From an uncultured Muribaculaceae bacterium (GTDB lineage: Bacteria > Bacteroidota > Bacteroidia > Bacteroidales > Muribaculaceae): a stretch of 64,000 nucleotides of DNA. The translations under genes were made by a program, and so were the position numbers. Below, piece by piece: positions 18,467-27,636 of the stretch (its first letter is position 1; each line of letters begins with the position of its first letter). The notes beneath the pieces are model-generated. The model was not told where the DNA came from. It searched no databases and worked only from the letters and a program-made list of their open reading frames with translations. Location: positions 1 through 64,000 of the forward strand of contig CAJUKX010000014.1 in NCBI GenBank assembly GCA_910586975.1, given 5' to 3'.

Positions 18467-19756
18467 ATGCAGAAGGATATGAAAGTTGATGTTCTTTTAG
18501 GTCTCCAATGGGGCGACGAAGGCAAAGGGAAGGTAGTAGACGTGCTTACTCCCCGTTACGATATGGTTGCCCGTTTTCAGGGCGGACCCAACGCCGGACA
18601 CACACTCGAATTTGACGGCCGAAAGGTTGTCCTGCGCTCTATCCCCTCGGGAGTATTCCAAGGCAATGTCAATATCATAGGCAACGGAGTTGTTCTTGAC
18701 CCCGTTCTTTTTGCCGGCGAGGCTAAAGAACTCATCAATGCAGGTACCGACCTTTCAAAAATCTTGAAAGTGTCTAAGAAGGTGCATCTGATTTTACCTA
18801 CCCACCGTCTGCTCGACGCTGCCGGAGAAAAAGCCAAAGGTAAGGACAAAATCGGTACTACCGGCAAAGGCATCGGCCCCACATATACCGACAAGACTTC
18901 ACGCAACGGTATCCGCGTAGGCGATGTTCTCGAGGCTGATTTTGCAGAACGTTTCAAGAAAGCCACCGACCGCCATCTTGAACAGCTTGCACGTCTCGAT
19001 TCAACTCCCGACCCCGAGAATCTCAAGAACCTTATAGACACCTGGACTGAAGCAGTCAACTTCCTCCGCGATAATTTTGACCTTATCGATTCAGAACACT
19101 ATATCAATAAGGAACTGCGTCAAGGCAAATCAATGTTGTGCGAAGGTGCCCAGGGCACTATGCTCGACGTAGACTTCGGTTCTTATCCTTTCGTAACATC
19201 CTCAAACACCATAACTGCCGGCGCATGCTCCGGCCTTGGCATCGCCCCCAACAAGATAGGCGATGTATATGGCATATTCAAAGCATACTGCACACGTGTA
19301 GGCAGCGGCCCCTTCCCCACTGAGCTGTTTGACGAAACCGGAGCAGAAATACGTCGCATAGGCCATGAATTCGGTGCTGTAACCGGACGCGAACGCCGTT
19401 GCGGCTGGATTGACCTTGTAGCCCTCAGATATGCCATTATGATCAATGGTGTGACAAAGCTCATCATGATGAAGAGCGACGTGCTCGACGGCTTCAAGAC
19501 CATCAAGGCTTGCACTGCATATAAAGTTGACGGCGTTGAAACCCGCGACTTCCCCTACTCCATCGACGATGCCTCGCGCGTGATTCCCGTATACAAGGAA
19601 ATCGCAGGTTGGAATACCGATCTTACAAAGGTTTCGTCAGAAGCCGAGTTCCCACAGGAATTCAAAGACTATATCAAGTTCCTCGAAGAAGAGCTTGAAG
19701 TACCCATCGCAATTGTCTCTGTAGGTCCCGACCGTACACAGACCATCGAAAGATAA
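18467..19756 (+). CDS. purA: Adenylosuccinate synthetase
   Basis: PurA joins IMP and aspartate using GTP to give adenylosuccinate, the first committed step to AMP. The N-terminal GLQWGDEGKGKVVD P-loop, the GPNAGHT IMP loop, GTTGKGIGPTYTDK and the C-terminal SVGPDRTQTI GTP-specificity segment are all present. Length (429) is normal. An internal ATG four codons in (18479, protein beginning MKVDVLLG) is the more typical family start and may be the true one. It follows the Fur-family gene by 29 bases with no terminator. Confidence 0.96.
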   Translation: MQKDMKVDVLLGLQWGDEGKGKVVDVLTPRYDMVARFQGGPNAGHTLEFDGRKVVLRSIPSGVFQGNVNIIGNGVVLDPVLFAGEAKELINAGTDLSKILKVSKKVHLILPTHRLLDAAGEKAKGKDKIGTTGKGIGPTYTDKTSRNGIRVGDVLEADFAERFKKATDRHLEQLARLDSTPDPENLKNLIDTWTEAVNFLRDNFDLIDSEHYINKELRQGKSMLCEGAQGTMLDVDFGSYPFVTSSNTITAGACSGLGIAPNKIGDVYGIFKAYCTRVGSGPFPTELFDETGAEIRRIGHEFGAVTGRERRCGWIDLVALRYAIMINGVTKLIMMKSDVLDGFKTIKACTAYKVDGVETRDFPYSIDDASRVIPVYKEIAGWNTDLTKVSSEAEFPQEFKDYIKFLEEELEVPIAIVSVGPDRTQTIER

Positions 19757-19803
19757 ACAATACTTACCCTAACCGTATACCTAACACACAAAACTGAAAA
19801 ACT

Positions 19804-21048
19804 ATGGCTAAAGTCAAACCCTTCCGCGGCATACGTCCGCCCAAACACTTAGTAGAACAGGTTGCATCGCGCCCGTACGACGTACTCAACTCAGAAGAAG
19901 CCCGTACAGAAGCCGAAGGCAATCCAAAATCGCTATACCACATCATCAAGCCCGAAATAGATTTCGAGCCCGGTAAAGATGAACATGCTCCGGAGGTCTA
20001 TGACAAAGCCGTAGAAAACTTCGAGGCTTTCCGCAACAACGGCTGGCTTGTGCAGGACGAAAAAGAACACTACTACATCTACGCACAGACAATGAACGGC
20101 CGCACCCAGTACGGAATCGTTGTTGCTGCCAACGTAGACGATTACATGAACGGTGTAATCAAAAAGCATGAGCTTACACGCCGCGACAAAGAAGAAGACC
20201 GTATGAAGCACGTGCGCTGTCAGAATGCCAACATCGAACCGGTGTTCTTCGCCTTCCCCGACAATAAGGATCTCGAAGAAGTGATAAAGACCGTTACTGC
20301 TGCCGAACCTGAATACGACTTCACGGCCCCCGACGGCTTCGGACATCACTTCTGGGTTGTGGACGACGAAACCATGACTGAGCGTATAACCAAGGATTTC
20401 GACAAGATTCCTTACCTTTATATCGCCGACGGCCATCACCGCACAGCTGCTGCTGCTCTGGTAGGAAACGAAAAGGCCCGTATGAATCCGCAGCATCGCG
20501 GCGACGAAGAATACAACTACTTCCTGGCTGTAGCCTTCCCGGCATCGCATCTCAAGATTATTGACTACAATCGTCTTGTGCGCGACCTCAACGGCCTGTC
20601 GCCTGCCGAATTCCTCGAAAAGCTCGAAAAATGTTTTGTAGTGAAAGATATGGGCGAAGTAATCTACCAGCCCGAAAAGCTGCACAACTTCTCGCTGTAT
20701 CTCGAAGGCAGATGGTATTCACTCACTGCCCGCGAAGGCACATACGATGACAACGACCCCATAGGAGTGCTCGACGTAACCATTTCTTCAGATCACATTC
20801 TGCGTGATATACTCGGTATCACAGACCTTCGCTCAGACAAGCGTATAGACTTCGTCGGCGGCATACGAGGTCTTGAAGAACTGAAACGTCGTGTCGACTC
20901 GGGCGAAATGGCTGTGGCTCTGGCACTGTTCCCCGTATCAATGGATCAGCTGATCAACATAGCAGATACAGGCAACATAATGCCTCCAAAGACAACCTGG
21001 TTTGAACCGAAACTGCGTTCGGGCCTGGTGATTCACAAACTCGATTAA
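19804..21048 (+). CDS. DUF1015 family protein
   Basis: A 414-residue cytosolic protein of the DUF1015 family, recognised by the N-terminal FRGIRPPK/ASRPYDVL region, the charged motif KHELTRRDKEEDR near 125-137 and YIADGHHRTAAA near 205-216, the most conserved part of the family. The charged and His-rich motifs suggest a nucleotide- or phosphate-handling enzyme. In other Bacteroidetes, from memory, this gene accompanies serine biosynthesis genes, but no such genes are here. It lies 47 bases after purA and ends at a clear terminator. The function is unproven. Confidence 0.85.
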   Translation: MAKVKPFRGIRPPKHLVEQVASRPYDVLNSEEARTEAEGNPKSLYHIIKPEIDFEPGKDEHAPEVYDKAVENFEAFRNNGWLVQDEKEHYYIYAQTMNGRTQYGIVVAANVDDYMNGVIKKHELTRRDKEEDRMKHVRCQNANIEPVFFAFPDNKDLEEVIKTVTAAEPEYDFTAPDGFGHHFWVVDDETMTERITKDFDKIPYLYIADGHHRTAAAALVGNEKARMNPQHRGDEEYNYFLAVAFPASHLKIIDYNRLVRDLNGLSPAEFLEKLEKCFVVKDMGEVIYQPEKLHNFSLYLEGRWYSLTAREGTYDDNDPIGVLDVTISSDHILRDILGITDLRSDKRIDFVGGIRGLEELKRRVDSGEMAVALALFPVSMDQLINIADTGNIMPPKTTWFEPKLRSGLVIHKLD

Positions 21049-21068
21049 GATACGATTAAGTTCATAGT

Positions 21069-21105
21069 GAAACGCCTCTGATACAAAAGAGGCGTTTCTA
21101 TAATT
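21069..21105 (+). terminator. Intrinsic terminator after the DUF1015 gene
   Basis: A perfect 10 bp stem (GAAACGCCTC with GAGGCGTTTC) and a 10-base loop are followed by a short T-containing tract. It lies immediately ahead of trpS. Confidence 0.75.
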
Positions 21106-21115
21106 TCTAAGATAA

Positions 21116-22201
21116 ATGGAACAAGCAAAAAAAGAAATCATTCTAAGCGGTATCCGCTCTACAGGCAATCTCCATCTCGGCAACTACTACGGAGCATTGC
21201 GTAAGTTTGTCGAGATTCAAGACAAACACGATTGCAACTTCTTTATTGCTGATCTTCATGCTCTTACCACCGCTACTGATCCGGAAGCGCTGCATAACTC
21301 AGTAAAATGCGTACTCGCTGAATACCTTGCTGCCGGTATAGATCCTGAAAAAGCAACAATTTTTATTCAGAGTGATATACCTGAAGTTTCTGAAATGTAC
21401 CTTCTGCTTAACATGCACGTTGGTATCGGAGAACTGATGCGCACCGCATCTTTCAAGGACAAAGCCCGCAAAGCACTTGGCATAAAAGCTCCCGGCGAAG
21501 GCGAAGAAGATTCAGATGAAGCATTTGAACATCAGATTATCGGAGCCGAGACCAACAAGAGAGTCAATGCAGGTTTGCTCACATACCCCACCCTCATGGC
21601 TGTTGACATCCTTATTCAGAAGGCCACCAAGGTTCCCGTAGGTAAGGATCAGCTTCAGCACCTCGAACTTACGCGCCGTTTCGCCCGCAGATTCAACTCT
21701 TTCTACGGCGTAGACCTTTTCCCCGAGCCATCCGACTTTGACCTTACAGGTGGCAAGCCCGTGAAAGTTCCCGGCCTCGACGGCTCCGGTAAAATGGGTA
21801 AAAGTGAGGGCAACTGCATTTACCTTGTCGATGATCCCAAGGTTCTGCGCAAGAAGGTGATGCGTGCCACTACCGACGAGGGGCCCAAGGAACCAAACTC
21901 GCCCATGAGCGAACCGGTAGCCAACCTGTTCACGTTGCTCGAACTTACTTCAACACCCGACGTTGTAACTCATTTCCGCGATGCTTACGCAGACTGCTCT
22001 ATCCGCTACGGCGATTTGAAAAAGCAGCTTGCTGAAGATATCCTGGCCGTTACAACACCTATACGCGAACGTGTGAACGACATCCTTTCTAATGAAGACT
22101 ATATGCGCAAGGTAGTACGCGAAGGTGCTGAACGAGCCCGCGCCCGCGCATCAGAGACCCTCAAGGAGGTACGCCACATCATGGGTATACGTTCTATCTA
22201 A
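21116..22201 (+). CDS. trpS: Tryptophanyl-tRNA synthetase
   Basis: A class I aminoacyl-tRNA synthetase of 361 residues that charges tRNA-Trp. The HIGH-type motif appears as TGNLHLGNYYG near residue 15 and the KMSKS loop as GKMGKSEGN near 224. Rossmann-fold elements and a C-terminal helical anticodon domain (EDILAVTTPIRERV) complete it. Length is slightly above the usual 330-345, because of a charged insertion (EGEEDSDEAF) near 130. It starts 18 bases beyond the preceding terminator stem, so its own promoter must lie within or before that region; no clear box is seen. Confidence 0.96.
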   Translation: MEQAKKEIILSGIRSTGNLHLGNYYGALRKFVEIQDKHDCNFFIADLHALTTATDPEALHNSVKCVLAEYLAAGIDPEKATIFIQSDIPEVSEMYLLLNMHVGIGELMRTASFKDKARKALGIKAPGEGEEDSDEAFEHQIIGAETNKRVNAGLLTYPTLMAVDILIQKATKVPVGKDQLQHLELTRRFARRFNSFYGVDLFPEPSDFDLTGGKPVKVPGLDGSGKMGKSEGNCIYLVDDPKVLRKKVMRATTDEGPKEPNSPMSEPVANLFTLLELTSTPDVVTHFRDAYADCSIRYGDLKKQLAEDILAVTTPIRERVNDILSNEDYMRKVVREGAERARARASETLKEVRHIMGIRSI

Positions 22202-22230
22202 AATTTATTGATATTAAATTTATTGATATT
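22201..22230. repeat. Perfect 15 bp tandem duplication
   Basis: AAATTTATTGATATT occurs twice in direct, exact succession straight after the trpS stop codon. It looks like a simple slippage duplication in an A/T-rich spacer. Confidence 0.8.
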
Positions 22231-22235
22231 ATAGT

Positions 22236-22276
22236 ATAAAAAAGAGATGGACCCCGCGGGTTCATCTCTTTTTTTA
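22236..22276. terminator. Bidirectional terminator between trpS and the FNT gene
   Basis: A hairpin (AAAGAGATG with CATCTCTTT, extended inside by ACCC/GGGT) has A-tracts on the left and T-tracts on the right. It can therefore stop transcription from both convergent genes. Confidence 0.85.
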
Positions 22277-22295
22277 TGATTTGTCTTATACGTTT

Positions 22296-23057
22296 TCAGC
22301 GATGGAGCTTATGGAACAGAGAGCCAACCATAAGTGCCCCACCCACTATATTGCCTGCGGTGGCGAAGAAAAGATTCATGGCAAAACCGGTGGCACTGAC
22401 ATCAGCGCCGGCAAGCATGCCGCACGGGATGAAAAACATATTGGCTATACAGTGCTCATAACCAAGAACTACAAAAGCTCCTACCGGCAGCCAGCATGCC
22501 AATGCTTTTCCGCCAATTGTATTTACGCCCAGAGCAAGCCAAACGGCGAGGCACACACACCAGTTGGCACCTATTCCTCTGAAAAAGACTACCCAGGGGT
22601 TCAATGTAGTCTTAGTCTCAGCGATACCGATAAAGGCCGAATTATACGGTTCGGCCTGTGTAAGCCCTGCCATGTATGCCAGGAAGAATGCAAATAAAAG
22701 GCATCCGATAAAGTTGCCTATCCATACGAGCGACCAATTGCATATAACGTTGCCAAGGCCAATCTTGCGTTCGTTCATCGCCGGAATCAACAAGGCATTG
22801 TTTCCGGTAAACAGATCTGCGCCAAACATCACTATCAGGAACAGACCCAGGGGGAACATCAGGCCGCTGAGCAATTTCTGTATTCCGGGGTTGGCGGCGG
22901 CCACTTCGGGGAATCCGTATCCTACCATTATCGAAAGCAGTCCTCCAAGACTTACAAACATTCCGGCAAGTATCGACAGCACAAACAGCCTGCCTAAGGG
23001 CCGAGTGCCTTTTTCGGTGCCGGCATTGATAGCTTTTAAAATAATTTCTTTTTGCAT
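22296..23057 (-). CDS. Formate/nitrite transporter (FNT) family channel
   Basis: A 253-residue membrane channel with six helices in the FocA/NirC fold. FGADLFTGN near 80 corresponds to the conserved broken-helix motif, and GYEHCIANMFF near 203-213 carries the central pore histidine and the family HxxxN pattern. Members pass formate, nitrite or hydrosulfide anions; formate is plausible for a gut anaerobe, but selectivity is not readable. The gene begins 29 bases after the TonB-dependent receptor stop, so it may be the last member of the leftward run udk-lptB-receptor-FNT. Confidence 0.92.
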   Translation of the reverse strand: MQKEIILKAINAGTEKGTRPLGRLFVLSILAGMFVSLGGLLSIMVGYGFPEVAAANPGIQKLLSGLMFPLGLFLIVMFGADLFTGNNALLIPAMNERKIGLGNVICNWSLVWIGNFIGCLLFAFFLAYMAGLTQAEPYNSAFIGIAETKTTLNPWVVFFRGIGANWCVCLAVWLALGVNTIGGKALACWLPVGAFVVLGYEHCIANMFFIPCGMLAGADVSATGFAMNLFFATAGNIVGGALMVGSLFHKLHR

Positions 23058-23086
23058 ATATTTTAAACGTAATGATAAAATAATAA

Positions 23087-25498
23087 TCAGAATTCTACGG
23101 AAAGCCTCACATTAATCTGGCGGCGTGTGAGGTAGTTAGGTACTGCATACTGGATGTTGTTGACATCGGTCACCCAATAATATGAGCTTACATTTGAAAT
23201 ATCAAACAGATTAAACACATCGACACCTATCCACATGCTCTTGAATTTGCTGAGGAAGCCTGAGCGTGGTTTGTTTGCATCTTCAGGTGTAACAATGCCG
23301 TATGCCAAGCCTATATCCACTCGTTTGTATGCGGGAGTGCGGAAATAACCTTCGTCGCGACCACGGCGGGGTGCGGTAGTGGGAAGACCGTCGTTTAGAA
23401 GTCCTTTCAAACTGAATTTCAGACGGGGAAATTTGGGGAAGTAATCAGTGAAATACAGGCCAAGACCGTATCGTCGATCGGTAGGTCGGGGAACTTTTAC
23501 GCCGTTTATATCTTCTTGCGTCTTCATTAGTGAGAAGCTGATCCATGAATCACTGCCCGGCACAAATTGTCCGAAAAGACGGAAATCTATTCCGGCAGCA
23601 AAGCCTTTGCTTTCATTCAATCCGCTATAAACAAGTTTTAAATTATCAACTTCAAATGGTATGAGATTGCCTAAAGCCTTGTAATATACTTCGGCCGAGA
23701 GTTTGAACGGACGGCCTAATGACCGGAACGTAAAGTCGGTTCCGCCTATAATTTGGAAAGACCGTGGAGACTTTATCTCTTTATTAAGACGTATTATACT
23801 GTTGCCGTCGGCATCCTCTACAGGCTGGCGGTATTCCTTGTAGAACGGAGATTGGTAGTAAAGACCGGTAGAGAATCTGAATGCCCATCGCGGCATCTTG
23901 TCAGGCACAAAGCCGAGCGACAGGCGCGGACTTACCAAAAACTCCTTATTGAAGCTCCAATAGCTCAGCCTTACACCTCCGTTTATATTAAGATATCCGG
24001 CAGATGTCTGTAGACGGTATGTATCCTGAGCATAGAAAGCGAAACGTGTTGAATTAATGTCGTGTCTGGAGTCGAGATTGTAAATAACCTTGAGCACACT
24101 TGGATCAAACGGCAGCGAATATCCGGCCGAATCGCGCAGCTCCCATTCGCGGGAACGGTCGTGAATCTTTTCGGTATTGAATGACACTCCGTATTCGATG
24201 TTATGATTGTTGATGCCGTTTGTGCCTTTGAATGCAAGTGATATCACTGATGCTTTAAGGCGGTTGCGGGCATGCTCGTGATAGCGTCCCACTCCGAGTT
24301 CACCTCCGATTCCTCCGCCGTTTTCATCACCTGAAGTTCCTGCCTGGTCAAGCCAATATTCACCCGATATATCATAGGCTACCAGTTCGTTGGTCAGAAA
24401 GCCTGAGAACAACAATGAATACTGACTCTTCTTGGACGGAGTGTAGTCGAGATTCAAGGCACCGAACCATGTCTCGAACTTATCTTTCTCCTGACCGTCA
24501 AAGTAAACTTTAAATTGTTTGGCATCGGTAGAGGTTCCGAAGTTGGTGGTGCGGTTGTGTGGGATGAACTTATAATTGTTTATTGCTATATTGCCAAGGA
24601 ATGACGCCTTAAACTTATCGCTGAACTTATAAGTCATATTGGTCTGATAATCAAAGTAGCGCGGATCATACTCACCTTTGTCTTCCATGGAACTAAGCAA
24701 CGAAGCATTGCTCTTGTACCGCACACCGTGGAGCTGTGTGAATCGGCGTGAGGATGAACCCAAGGTAAGGCTTCCTCCCATAAGACTGGCTGAAACAGCA
24801 CCCTCGAATGACTCGGGCTGCTTATAAGTAATATCGAGTACGCTCGACATTTTATCGCCGTATTTAGCCGAAAAGCCACCTGTAGAAAAGCCTATTGAAC
24901 CAACCATATCGGGATTGATGATTGAAAGTCCTTCCTGCTGTCCTGAGCTGACCAACTGCGGACGATAGACTTCAATGCCGTTGATATACACCAGATTTTC
25001 GTCGTAGCTGCCACCTCTCACGTTGTATTGGCTCGACATTTCGTTACCCGTACTTACGCCGGCAATTGTAGACAACAAGCCTTCAACCGAGCCGCCCGAG
25101 GCATCCGGAGCCAGCTTGCCGCTGTTGGGATTGATTTTCTGCAACGAACCTGTCTGCTTCTGTATATCGGTTATCTCAACGCCCTGAAGCTGATAGCTTT
25201 TGGGTTGCATCTTGACGTTTACCGTCACATCACCGGCAGGTGAGAGCAATCTGCGCTTGGATTCTTCATATCCTATGCAGGAAAAAATCACCCGTATGGT
25301 GTCGGCTTCGGGCGCCGAGATGGTATATTTACCGTCGAGTCCGGTTGTAGCGCCTATAGCAGTGCCGTCGATACGTACACTTACAAATTCAAGCGGCTCG
25401 TTATTCTCGTCAGTAACAAGTCCTTGTATCTTTATTGCTGCAAAAGATACAAGAGTAGACAATATGCTGATAAAAAAAATGATTGGTCTGATTTTCAT
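23087..25498 (-). CDS. TonB-dependent outer-membrane receptor with CarboxypepD_reg-like domain
   Basis: An 803-residue outer-membrane transporter. A signal peptide occupies about residues 1-20. A carboxypeptidase-regulatory-like beta domain (VTDENNEPLEFVSVRI, near 30-105) precedes the plug (NVRGGSYDENLVYINGIEV near 160-178), and the rest is a 22-strand barrel ending in the aromatic-terminated VRLSVEF. No SusD-like partner lies nearby, so polysaccharide uptake of the classical Sus type is unlikely. Iron complex, cobalamin or peptide uptake are alternatives. It follows lptB by 51 bases. Confidence 0.92.
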   Translation of the reverse strand: MKIRPIIFFISILSTLVSFAAIKIQGLVTDENNEPLEFVSVRIDGTAIGATTGLDGKYTISAPEADTIRVIFSCIGYEESKRRLLSPAGDVTVNVKMQPKSYQLQGVEITDIQKQTGSLQKINPNSGKLAPDASGGSVEGLLSTIAGVSTGNEMSSQYNVRGGSYDENLVYINGIEVYRPQLVSSGQQEGLSIINPDMVGSIGFSTGGFSAKYGDKMSSVLDITYKQPESFEGAVSASLMGGSLTLGSSSRRFTQLHGVRYKSNASLLSSMEDKGEYDPRYFDYQTNMTYKFSDKFKASFLGNIAINNYKFIPHNRTTNFGTSTDAKQFKVYFDGQEKDKFETWFGALNLDYTPSKKSQYSLLFSGFLTNELVAYDISGEYWLDQAGTSGDENGGGIGGELGVGRYHEHARNRLKASVISLAFKGTNGINNHNIEYGVSFNTEKIHDRSREWELRDSAGYSLPFDPSVLKVIYNLDSRHDINSTRFAFYAQDTYRLQTSAGYLNINGGVRLSYWSFNKEFLVSPRLSLGFVPDKMPRWAFRFSTGLYYQSPFYKEYRQPVEDADGNSIIRLNKEIKSPRSFQIIGGTDFTFRSLGRPFKLSAEVYYKALGNLIPFEVDNLKLVYSGLNESKGFAAGIDFRLFGQFVPGSDSWISFSLMKTQEDINGVKVPRPTDRRYGLGLYFTDYFPKFPRLKFSLKGLLNDGLPTTAPRRGRDEGYFRTPAYKRVDIGLAYGIVTPEDANKPRSGFLSKFKSMWIGVDVFNLFDISNVSSYYWVTDVNNIQYAVPNYLTRRQINVRLSVEF

Positions 25499-25549
25499 AA
25501 ATATATTAACGCTTTTATATGCAATATATTGTATATCTGACCAATCTTG

Positions 25550-26452
25550 TCAATCAAATTTCTTTCGACGGAAAATAAAGTTTCTACCCAGATATTTTTC
25601 TCTTACTACGGGATTCTCGGCCAATTCTTCCGACGACCCCTGGAAAAGAATGCGTCCTTCAAACAACAGATAGGCTCTGTCGGTGATTGAAAGGATCTCG
25701 GGGGCATTGTGGTCTGTGATAAGTATGCCTATATTCTTCTCTTTGAGATGATACACCACATTCTGTATATCCTCTACCGCAATAGGGTCTACACCGGCAA
25801 AGGGTTCATCGAGCATTATGAATTTTGGCTCGATTGCCAGACAGCGGGCAATCTCGGTACGGCGTCGTTCGCCACCCGAGAGCGAGTCGCCCAAGTTTTT
25901 ACGGACTTTCTGCAAATTGAATTCCGAAATAAGGCTTTCGAGCTTTTCGGCTTGATATTCCTTTGATTTGCCGGTAAGCTGCAATACACATCTGATGTTG
26001 TCCTCAACAGTGAGCTTGCGGAATACTGATGCGTCCTGCGCCAGATAACCAATACCGTTTTTTGCGCGTTTGTAAACGGGAAATTTCGTTATATCCATAT
26101 CGTTCAGGAATATACGACCCTCGTTAGGGGTAATAAGTCCTGTGGTCATATAGAATGTAGTGGTCTTGCCGGCTCCGTTAGGGCCCAGCAGACCTACGAT
26201 TTCGCCCTGTGTGACTTCGATGGATACATGGTTGGCAACAGTACGTTTACCATATTTCTTAACCAGATTATCAGTGCGCAGAATCATCTTTTCCTCTGTT
26301 TCCTCGGGCTTATCCTCAACAGTTTGTTCGGAATTTACAGTAGATTCCACAGAGGCTGAAGTAACTGAATCCTGCACGTTAATGTCGAGGATTGACGGAG
26401 TTTCCTGCCCTTCCTCATCCTTTTTTCGGTTTAATCTGAAAGAAATGCTCAT
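25550..26452 (-). CDS. lptB: LPS export ABC transporter ATP-binding protein LptB, with N-terminal extension
   Basis: LptB is the cytoplasmic ATPase that drives lipopolysaccharide extraction and bridge transport with LptF/LptG. Walker A GPNGAGKTTTF, Q-loop YLAQDASVFR, ABC signature LSGGERRR, Walker B FIMLDEPFAGVDP and the switch His in LITDHN are all intact. From the ATG at 26452 the product is about 300 residues. Roughly 57 precede the normal LptB start at MILRTDNLVKKYG, and this extension is Glu/Thr/Ser-rich. The frame is open to 26578, but that would overlap udk deeply and is less likely. A start at the internal Met would give a canonical LptB. Confidence 0.92.
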   Translation of the reverse strand: MSISFRLNRKKDEEGQETPSILDINVQDSVTSASVESTVNSEQTVEDKPEETEEKMILRTDNLVKKYGKRTVANHVSIEVTQGEIVGLLGPNGAGKTTTFYMTTGLITPNEGRIFLNDMDITKFPVYKRAKNGIGYLAQDASVFRKLTVEDNIRCVLQLTGKSKEYQAEKLESLISEFNLQKVRKNLGDSLSGGERRRTEIARCLAIEPKFIMLDEPFAGVDPIAVEDIQNVVYHLKEKNIGILITDHNAPEILSITDRAYLLFEGRILFQGSSEELAENPVVREKYLGRNFIFRRKKFD

Positions 26453-26466
26453 GATAGAAAGTAGGA

Positions 26467-27090
26467 TTATTGTGGACGATTCTTGCGTAAACGACTTTCG
26501 ATATAGTCGGTGAGAAGATTGATAGCTACGATGTTTGAGCCACCCTGCGGTACAATGAGGTCGGCAAAACGCTTGCAAGGCTCAATATACTGGCAGTGCA
26601 TGGGCTTGAGCACGTCCTGATATCGGTCTATAACCATCTGAGGCGTACGGCCACGTTCTATGCAGTCGCGGGCTATGACGCGTATAAGGCGATCGTCGGC
26701 GTCGGCATCAACAAACACCTTTATGTCCATCATGTCGCGTAGAACAGGATCGGTAAGGACGAGGATTCCCTCAACTATTACCACATCGGTAGGCTTGATT
26801 TCAACGGTTTCGGGCTGACGGGTGCAGGTGAGATATGAATATGTGGGCATCTGCACCTTCTTGCCGTCGCGCAGCTTCTCGAGATGGTCAACCAGCAGCG
26901 ACCATTCAATAGCGTCCGGTTCGTCAAAATTGATTTTGCTACGTTCTTCAACCGGCACGTGACTCGAATCCTTGTAATATGAATCCTGAGGAATCACAGC
27001 CACTTCACCGGGAGGGAAAGAATTGATTATTTTATTTACTACGGTGGTTTTGCCTGAGCCTGTTCCACCGGCAATGCCTATTACTATCAT
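26467..27090 (-). CDS. udk: Uridine kinase
   Basis: A 207-residue P-loop kinase that phosphorylates uridine and cytidine in pyrimidine salvage. The P-loop is GIAGGTGSGKTTVVN at the N-terminus. PQDSYYKD near 35, the nucleoside-binding FDEPDAIEW near 54, and the lid Arg residues in RVIARDCIERGR near 140 follow the Udk/PRK family. Length is typical. The upstream region is the long non-coding gap at 27091-27636; downstream, lptB starts 14 bases after its stop. Confidence 0.95.
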   Translation of the reverse strand: MIVIGIAGGTGSGKTTVVNKIINSFPPGEVAVIPQDSYYKDSSHVPVEERSKINFDEPDAIEWSLLVDHLEKLRDGKKVQMPTYSYLTCTRQPETVEIKPTDVVIVEGILVLTDPVLRDMMDIKVFVDADADDRLIRVIARDCIERGRTPQMVIDRYQDVLKPMHCQYIEPCKRFADLIVPQGGSNIVAINLLTDYIESRLRKNRPQ

Positions 27091-27286
27091 GGTGTTGTTA
27101 ATTCTAATTGGCTACGAAGTTACAAATTTTAATGCACATTTCAATATTTATGAATTAAAAATACACCAATTTGGTGATTAGAACTATAAAATTGGCAAAA
27201 ATGGCACATTGATTCATTTTTCTGAGCTTATCTGATTTTTTGTTGTGAATAATTTGTTTAACTTTGTATGTTCAAACGATTATAAG
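27091..27286. other. A/T-rich divergent intergenic region
   Basis: This stretch precedes the second MITE-like copy and separates udk (leftward) from the MlaE-like gene (rightward). It holds no open frame worth reporting. A TAACTTCG near-match to the -7 box lies close to udk on the minus strand (around 27115), and a perfect TAACTTTG lies on the plus strand at 27259. Otherwise it is plain A/T-rich spacer. Confidence 0.6.
27259..27266 (+). promoter_or_regulatory. -7 box upstream of MITE copy B and the MlaE-like gene
   Basis: TAACTTTG is a perfect box; a TTTG sits 16 bases upstream, slightly closer than usual. Transcription from here would begin just before the repeat at 27287, so the whole repeat would become the 5' leader of the ABC permease gene. 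Confidence 0.5.
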
Positions 27287-27629
27287 AGCTTGTTACAAAC
27301 AAATGTGAACGGCAGGGTCTCATATTTTGGAGCGGATTAAACGCTGCGTTGAAGGAGTGTACTTGATGTACACGACTGAAACAAAGCGTATAAGACGCCC
27401 AAAAGATGAGATGCAAAAGTAACTTTCACATATAGCTCTTGCAATGATGAATTATTAAAATAAAAATACGTGATTATACAAATGTTAAAATTACAGGGCT
27501 GCACGGCCATTAGTTGGCGCTTATGCCGCTTGTCTTCGGTCATTTGCGGCAAGCAAACTCCCTCTTCCTCACGACATCATCGCTCAACTACTGACCGCCC
27601 TGTCGTTTACATTTGTTATTAAACAAGCT
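27287..27629. repeat. MITE-like repeat, copy B
   Basis: This 343 bp element is the second copy of the repeat at 7581-7922, in the same orientation relative to the downstream gene. Its ends form an imperfect 31-32 bp inverted repeat (begins AGCTTGTTACAAAC, ends ATTAAACAAGCT), extended at both sides by AG/CT. Internal order and spacing match copy A, while many single bases differ, so the copies are not recent. The right end lies 7 bases before the ATG of the MlaE-like gene. No target-site duplication is obvious. Confidence 0.85.
27608..27615 (+). promoter_or_regulatory. Possible outward -7 box in the right end of MITE copy B
   Basis: TACATTTG fits TAnnTTTG and lies 21 bases before the ATG at 27637. 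Copy A has AACATTTG at the same place, one base off consensus. No -33 box is seen. Confidence 0.25.
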
Positions 27630-27636
27630 CTAACTC

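Noticed and set aside
19933..20685. 250-codon minus-strand open frame inside the DUF1015 gene
   Set aside because: It is a compositional shadow of a conserved gene; the translation is Val/Phe-rich with no family resemblance.
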